From: Burkholderiaceae bacterium
GTDB lineage: Bacteria > Pseudomonadota > Gammaproteobacteria > Burkholderiales > Burkholderiaceae_F
Reading direction: 5' to 3'
Length of the DNA: 9,772 nucleotides
Assembly: GCA_013696665.1 (NCBI GenBank)
Contig: JACCYC010000120.1
Location: forward strand, 1 to 9,772
Shown: piece by piece, positions 6,593-9,772 of the stretch
How the letters are laid out: each line of letters begins with the position of its first letter
How positions within the stretch are numbered: the stretch's first letter is position 1
Made by a program: the position numbers and the translations under genes
Notes under the pieces: generated by a model
Databases searched by the model: none
Seen by the model: only the letters and a program-made list of their open reading frames with translations
What the model was told of the DNA's origin: nothing

Positions 6593-9052
6593 ATGCAATT
6601 TTCCGAGCAATGGCTGCGCAGTTATGTGGACCCGCCGATATCGAGCGGTGAGTTGGCCGAGCGGCTGACGATGGCCGGGCTCGAAGTCGAAAGCAACGAG
6701 CCGGTTGCAGCGCCGTTCAGCGGTGTCGTCGTAGCGCACGTAAACCGCGTCGAGCGCCATCAGAATGCCGACAAGCTCACGGTTTGCGAAGTTGATGTCG
6801 GGGCGAAGCAGACTCTATCGATTGTCTGCGGCGCGCCTAATGTGACGCCGGGGATGAGGACGCCGTGCGCACTGATCGGCGCGTTGCTTCCAGATGGCAC
6901 CGCCATCAAGCCGGTTAGCGTGCGCGGAACAGCATCGCACGGCATGTTGTGTTCGGCGCGCGAACTCGGCCTGTCCGAGGATCATGCCGGACTGATGGTC
7001 CTCGAGTCCGATGCGCCGGTTGGCACCGATTTGCGCGAGTACCTTGCGCTCGACGATCGGATGTTCACAGTCAAGCTGACTCCGGATCGTGCCGATTGCC
7101 TGAGCGTCGCGGGCATCGCACGCGAAGTCGCGGCGCTCGATGTGGGCCGGTTGCCGGGCGGTTCGCAGTGGCGTGAATCGCTGGCGCCGAACGAAATCGA
7201 GCCGGTAGCTGCGACGATTACCGGCCGCCTTTCCGTCAAAGTTGAAGCACCCGACCTGTGCGGCCGATTTGCGGGACGTGTCATTCGCGGGGTCGATGCG
7301 AAGGCGCCGACGCCGCGGTGGATCAGACGACGCCTCGAGCGAAGCGGCCAGCGGCCGATCTCCGCATTAATCGACATTTCCAACTATGTGATGCTCGAGC
7401 TCGGCCGGCCCACTCATGTATTCGACTTCGACCGTGTTGCAGGAGACCTGACCGTGCGCTGGGGCCGCGAGGGCGAGCGAGTGAAGCTCCTGAACGGGCA
7501 AACGGTCGACGTCGATGCAAACGTCGGCGTCATCGCTGATGAACACGGTGTCGAGGCGCTTGCCGGCATCATGGGTGGTGACCGCACTGCAGTTTCTCTG
7601 GCGACAACCAACATCTACGTCGAAGCAGCGTTCTGGTGGCCCGACGCCATCCGGGGCCGCACACGGCGGTACAACTTTTCGACTGACGCAGCACATCGTT
7701 TTGAGCGCGGCGTCGATTTCGCCTCGAATGTCGCTCACATTGAGTACATCACGCGCCTGATCATCGATATCTGCGGTGGGAAGGCGGGTCCGGTTGACGA
7801 TCAGGTTCTAACGCTTCCCGAGCGCAGGCCGGTTTCAATGCGAGTCGAGCGCTGCCGCCGCGTGTTGGGCATGCCTGTAACGGTCGACGAGATCGCCGCC
7901 GCGTTTAACCGCATTGGATTCACCTTCGAGCAGGGTGACGGGATCTTCAGCGTCAAGCCGCCCACCTTCAGATTTGATCTGGAGATCGAAGAGGATTTGA
8001 TCGGAGAGGTGGCGCGCCTGGTTGGCTATGACCGGATCCCCGCTGATCCGCCGCGCGCGCGAGCCGCCATGTGTGCGCAGCCTGAAGAGCGGAGCAGCGC
8101 GCATGACGTTCGCCGCACGTTGACGTCGGCGGGTTACACCGACTTGATCAATTATTCCTTCGTCGATGCCGATACGGAGCTCAGCTTTTCGGACGGCACG
8201 CCGATTGCGGTTTTGAATCCGATCGCGAACCCGATGTCGGTGATGCGCAGCACGCTGCTCGGGGGGCTCGTCGGCGCGCTTGCCTATAACGTCAACCGGA
8301 GAGCGACGCGTGCCCGAGTGTTCGAAATCGGGCGCGTGTTTCGACGCGATGCCAGTGTGCTCGACGGCCCGCTGCAAGTTGCAGGCGTCGATCAGCCGAT
8401 TCGCGTTGCGGGGTTGGCGTACGGCACGAATGACGACGAGCAGTGGGGGACGACCTCGCGCGACGTTGATTTTTTTGACGTGAAGGGCGACCTGCAGCGA
8501 TTGCTGCCGGATGCGCGCTTTCGCGCAGGCGCGCACCGCGCGTTGCATCCGGGTCGCAGCGCGGTGATCGAGATTAATCAGCAACCGATTGGATGCCTCG
8601 GTCAGCTGCATCCCCGGCTGCAGCAGAAGTACGGCTTGCCCAGAGCGCCGATCGTGTTTGAACTCGATCTTGCGCCGCTGCTGGTTCAGCAGGTGCCGCA
8701 GCACGTCGAAATTGCTCGCCTGCAACCGGTTCAGCGCGATCTTTCGGTGTGGGTCGAAGACTCGGTACCGGTGCAGGCGATTGTCGACGCCGTGTATGCG
8801 GAGTCGCGCGCCTACAGCCGTTTGTCGGCGCTACGCGGGTTCAGTCTTTTTGACGTGTATCGTGCTTCACCGAATTCAACCAAAGTAGCGGGAGCGAGCG
8901 CTAACGTATTGTTAATTAAAGAAAAAAGCCTTGCGTTCCGAATTGTTCTGCAAGATACTGAGATTCCGGTCAGCGATGCTGATGCTGATGCCGCCGTAGA
9001 AGCGATCTTTCAAGTTCTCAAACAACAGTTTGGAGCGCGCCTGCGGCAGTAA
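6593..9052 (+). CDS. pheT: Phenylalanyl-tRNA synthetase beta subunit
   Basis: Beta subunit of PheRS, which binds tRNA-Phe and removes mischarged tyrosine; 819 aa, close to the usual 800. Domains in order: N-terminal segment MQFSEQWLRSYV; an EMAP-like tRNA-binding OB fold (about 40-150) with HQNADKLTVCEVD and the CGAPN turn; the B3/B4 editing module (about 222-380) with H275 in THVFDF, the region of the editing pocket, and LAGIMGG; B5 (about 412-482); the catalytic-like B6-B7 fold (about 485-700); and the C-terminal anticodon-recognition FDX-ACB domain (about 705-819). All look complete. ATG 6593 lies 11 nt after the pheS stop with no clear Shine-Dalgarno, so translation probably depends on coupling to pheS. 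The codons around 8903-8929 are unusually AT-rich for this gene (TTG TTA ATT AAA GAA AAA), which may reflect an overlapping regulatory site for ihfA. Confidence 0.98.
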   Translation: MQFSEQWLRSYVDPPISSGELAERLTMAGLEVESNEPVAAPFSGVVVAHVNRVERHQNADKLTVCEVDVGAKQTLSIVCGAPNVTPGMRTPCALIGALLPDGTAIKPVSVRGTASHGMLCSARELGLSEDHAGLMVLESDAPVGTDLREYLALDDRMFTVKLTPDRADCLSVAGIAREVAALDVGRLPGGSQWRESLAPNEIEPVAATITGRLSVKVEAPDLCGRFAGRVIRGVDAKAPTPRWIRRRLERSGQRPISALIDISNYVMLELGRPTHVFDFDRVAGDLTVRWGREGERVKLLNGQTVDVDANVGVIADEHGVEALAGIMGGDRTAVSLATTNIYVEAAFWWPDAIRGRTRRYNFSTDAAHRFERGVDFASNVAHIEYITRLIIDICGGKAGPVDDQVLTLPERRPVSMRVERCRRVLGMPVTVDEIAAAFNRIGFTFEQGDGIFSVKPPTFRFDLEIEEDLIGEVARLVGYDRIPADPPRARAAMCAQPEERSSAHDVRRTLTSAGYTDLINYSFVDADTELSFSDGTPIAVLNPIANPMSVMRSTLLGGLVGALAYNVNRRATRARVFEIGRVFRRDASVLDGPLQVAGVDQPIRVAGLAYGTNDDEQWGTTSRDVDFFDVKGDLQRLLPDARFRAGAHRALHPGRSAVIEINQQPIGCLGQLHPRLQQKYGLPRAPIVFELDLAPLLVQQVPQHVEIARLQPVQRDLSVWVEDSVPVQAIVDAVYAESRAYSRLSALRGFSLFDVYRASPNSTKVAGASANVLLIKEKSLAFRIVLQDTEIPVSDADADAAVEAIFQVLKQQFGARLRQ
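8902..8927 (-). promoter_or_regulatory. Possible IHF binding site upstream of ihfA
   Basis: On the minus strand, TAACAATACGTTA (8914 down to 8902) matches the IHF consensus WATCAA-N4-TTR at 8 of 9 defined positions. It is preceded on that strand by a T/A-rich run (8927-8915), the arrangement seen at strong IHF sites with an A-tract. It sits inside pheT about 130-150 nt before ihfA and just upstream of a promoter-like pair. E. coli IHF represses ihfA, so autoregulation is plausible, but an 8/9 match can occur by chance. Confidence 0.35.
8931..8959 (+). promoter_or_regulatory. Weak candidate promoter for ihfA inside pheT
   Basis: TTGCGT (8931-8936) and GATACT (8954-8959) have exactly 17 bp spacing and match consensus at 3 of 6 and 4 of 6 positions. 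An AT-rich tract (8907-8927) ends 3 bp upstream of the -35, where an UP element would lie. The transcript would have a leader of roughly 90 nt before ihfA. In E. coli ihfA is also served by a promoter inside pheT. Evidence is pattern matching only. Confidence 0.3.
8975..8992 (+). repeat. Short hexanucleotide tandem repeat in pheT
   Basis: Three tandem copies of GATGCT (the last is GATGCC) encode Asp-Ala three times near the PheT C-terminus. Because the unit is six bases, a gain or loss of one copy would add or remove two residues without a frameshift. It lies in the FDX-ACB domain just before the last helix. Confidence 0.6.
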
Positions 9053-9055
9053 GTG

Positions 9056-9442
9056 ATGCGAGACAGCCTACCGATGAAAGCCGATTTCAAGTTCCCCGAC
9101 GTCCCGCGGCCCGGCGGCTCGTCACAAGCGGTTGATCCCAATTCACGAACCATGACGAAGTCTGAATTGGCCGAGACGTTGTTCGATCGGCTGGGACTCA
9201 ACAAACGGGAAGCTAAGGACATGGTGGATGGGTTTTTTGACGAGATCCGTCAGGCGCTTGAACGCGGGGAGTCGGTGAAGCTTTCCGGCTTTGGTAATTT
9301 TCAATTGCGCGACAAACCGCAGCGCCCTGGCCGGAACCCGAAAACAGGTGAGGAGATCGCTATAACTGCCCGTCGCGTAGTCACTTTTCACGCGAGCCAG
9401 AAGCTCAAGGCGGCGGTTGCTAGCGCGGCATCTATCCATTAA
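9056..9442 (+). CDS. ihfA: Integration host factor alpha subunit, N-terminally extended
   Basis: Half of the IHF heterodimer, which bends DNA sharply at WATCAA-N4-TTR sites in recombination, replication and transcription control. The core from TKSELAETLFDRLGLNKREAKDMV through VKLSGFGNF to the C-terminus is typical IHF-alpha, and the beta arm RPGRNPKTGE contains the intercalating proline (codon 9338-9340, equal to E. coli P65). The start is uncertain. The frame opens just after the pheT stop with GTG 9053 and ATG 9056; further ATGs lie at 9074 and 9152. None has a clear Shine-Dalgarno. ATG 9152 gives a 96-aa protein nearest to the E. coli form (99 aa). ATG 9056 gives 128 aa with a polar, Pro/Gly-rich N-terminal tail; extended IHF-alpha forms are annotated in Burkholderia relatives, and the tight spacing to pheT suggests coupling. 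I favour 9056 but with low certainty. Confidence 0.95.
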   Translation: MRDSLPMKADFKFPDVPRPGGSSQAVDPNSRTMTKSELAETLFDRLGLNKREAKDMVDGFFDEIRQALERGESVKLSGFGNFQLRDKPQRPGRNPKTGEEIAITARRVVTFHASQKLKAAVASAASIH

Positions 9443-9477
9443 CAACGCATTAGCGCGCGCCAGCAGCGCACTAGCGC
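9420..9477 (+). repeat. YTAGCGC repeats between ihfA and the merR-type gene
   Basis: The 7-mer CTAGCGC or TTAGCGC occurs at 9420-9426, 9450-9456 and 9471-9477. The last two are part of an 11-bp direct repeat, CGCATTAGCGC (9446-9456) and CGCACTAGCGC (9467-9477), identical at 10 of 11 positions and 21 bp apart, about two helical turns. The block ends 6 nt before the merR-type start codon. It could be an operator, but low-complexity GCGC sequence is common here and chance is not excluded. Confidence 0.45.
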
Positions 9478-9483
9478 TTTGCC

Positions 9484-9772
9484 ATGCAACGCCCTGAAGC
9501 CCTGACCGAGCTCCCTCTGATTCCAGCCAAGCGCTACTTCACGATAGGCGAAGTCAGCGAGTTGTGCGGTGTCAAGCCGCATGTACTGCGCTATTGGGAG
9601 CAGGAGTTCACGCAGCTGCGCCCGGTCAAGCGGCGCGGCAATCGCCGCTATTACCAGCATCATGAAGTTCTGCTGATTCGACGAATTCGCGAGTTGTTGT
9701 ACGAGCAGGGATTCACGATCAGCGGCGCCCGAAATCGCCTCGATGATCCTGGTCATCCAGGGGAACGCCGCA
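9484..9772 (+). CDS. MerR-family transcriptional regulator, 3'-truncated by window
   Basis: The first 96 codons of a DNA-binding regulator that continues past the right edge. After a 17-residue leader, YFTIGEVSELCGVKPHVLRYWE is the winged helix-turn-helix typical of MerR proteins, and NRRYYQHHEVLLIRRIREL and LLYEQGFTISGARNRL complete the DNA-binding domain and the start of the linker. The effector region is not visible, so its signal cannot be named. A closely similar MerR-type gene follows ihfA in Burkholderiales; I know of no firm function for it. ATG 9484 is the only plausible start: an in-frame TAG lies at 9472-9474 and there is no later ATG before the helix-turn-helix. No Shine-Dalgarno is visible. 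It begins 41 nt after ihfA with no terminator between, so cotranscription is possible. Confidence 0.93.
   Translation, partial: MQRPEALTELPLIPAKRYFTIGEVSELCGVKPHVLRYWEQEFTQLRPVKRRGNRRYYQHHEVLLIRRIRELLYEQGFTISGARNRLDDPGHPGERR

Noticed and set aside
7835..8725. A long minus-strand open frame (296 codons) opposite pheT.
   Set aside because: It is a shadow of GC-rich codon use in pheT: its product is rich in Arg, Ala and His with no recognisable domain, and pheT on the + strand is complete and conserved.
9439..9756. A minus-strand open frame (105 codons) opposite the merR-type gene.
   Set aside because: The + strand encodes a clear MerR-family helix-turn-helix, so the antisense frame is a shadow.
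1..9772. Search for mobile elements, CRISPR-type arrays, toxin-antitoxin pairs, phage or secretion genes.
   Set aside because: Every long stretch is filled by conserved housekeeping genes, with no gene-free gap over 150 nt and no terminal inverted repeats, regularly spaced repeats or foreign-looking blocks.

Overview
This window is a conserved housekeeping locus from a moderately GC-rich betaproteobacterium, most likely of the order Burkholderiales. The evidence is the gene order (relA, tRNA-Val, thrS, infC, rpmI, rplT, pheS, pheT, ihfA, merR-type regulator) and the closeness of the IHF-alpha, L35 and MerR-family proteins to Burkholderia/Ralstonia-type sequences as I know them. Everything reads left to right on the + strand. 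I see no mobile element, CRISPR array, phage gene or other sign of recent transfer.

Layout: (1) Positions 1-2076 hold most of relA, the (p)ppGpp synthetase, cut at its 5' end by the window. (2) A tRNA-Val(GAC) gene with its own promoter and an intrinsic terminator follows. (3) The translation block thrS-infC-rpmI-rplT (2335-5497) encodes threonyl-tRNA synthetase, initiation factor IF3 (with a rare AUC start codon), and ribosomal proteins L35 and L20. It ends in a strong terminator at 5522-5555. (4) pheS-pheT (5562-9052) encode the two subunits of phenylalanyl-tRNA synthetase. (5) ihfA (about 9056-9442) encodes the alpha subunit of the DNA-bending protein IHF. (6) A MerR-family regulator starts at 9484 and runs off the right edge.

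The genes share a theme of translation capacity and growth-rate control: amino-acid shortage sensing (RelA), tRNA supply and charging (tRNA-Val, ThrRS, PheRS), initiation (IF3), ribosome assembly (L20, L35), and a nucleoid protein (IHF) that in enterobacteria is linked to the same operon.

I found no new multi-gene system. The points worth a second look are small and mostly regulatory. Two synthetase genes (thrS, pheS) each begin 10-15 nt after a strong intrinsic terminator. An IHF-site-like sequence and an AT-rich tract lie just upstream of a possible ihfA promoter inside pheT. A hairpin plus a perfect 12-bp palindrome sit in the infC-rpmI gap. Helically phased repeats precede the merR gene. 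L20 carries non-consensus residues in its conserved Lys-Gly-x-x-Gly segment. There is also a sharp change from Shine-Dalgarno-led genes (thrS to rplT) to genes lacking a visible Shine-Dalgarno (pheS to merR).
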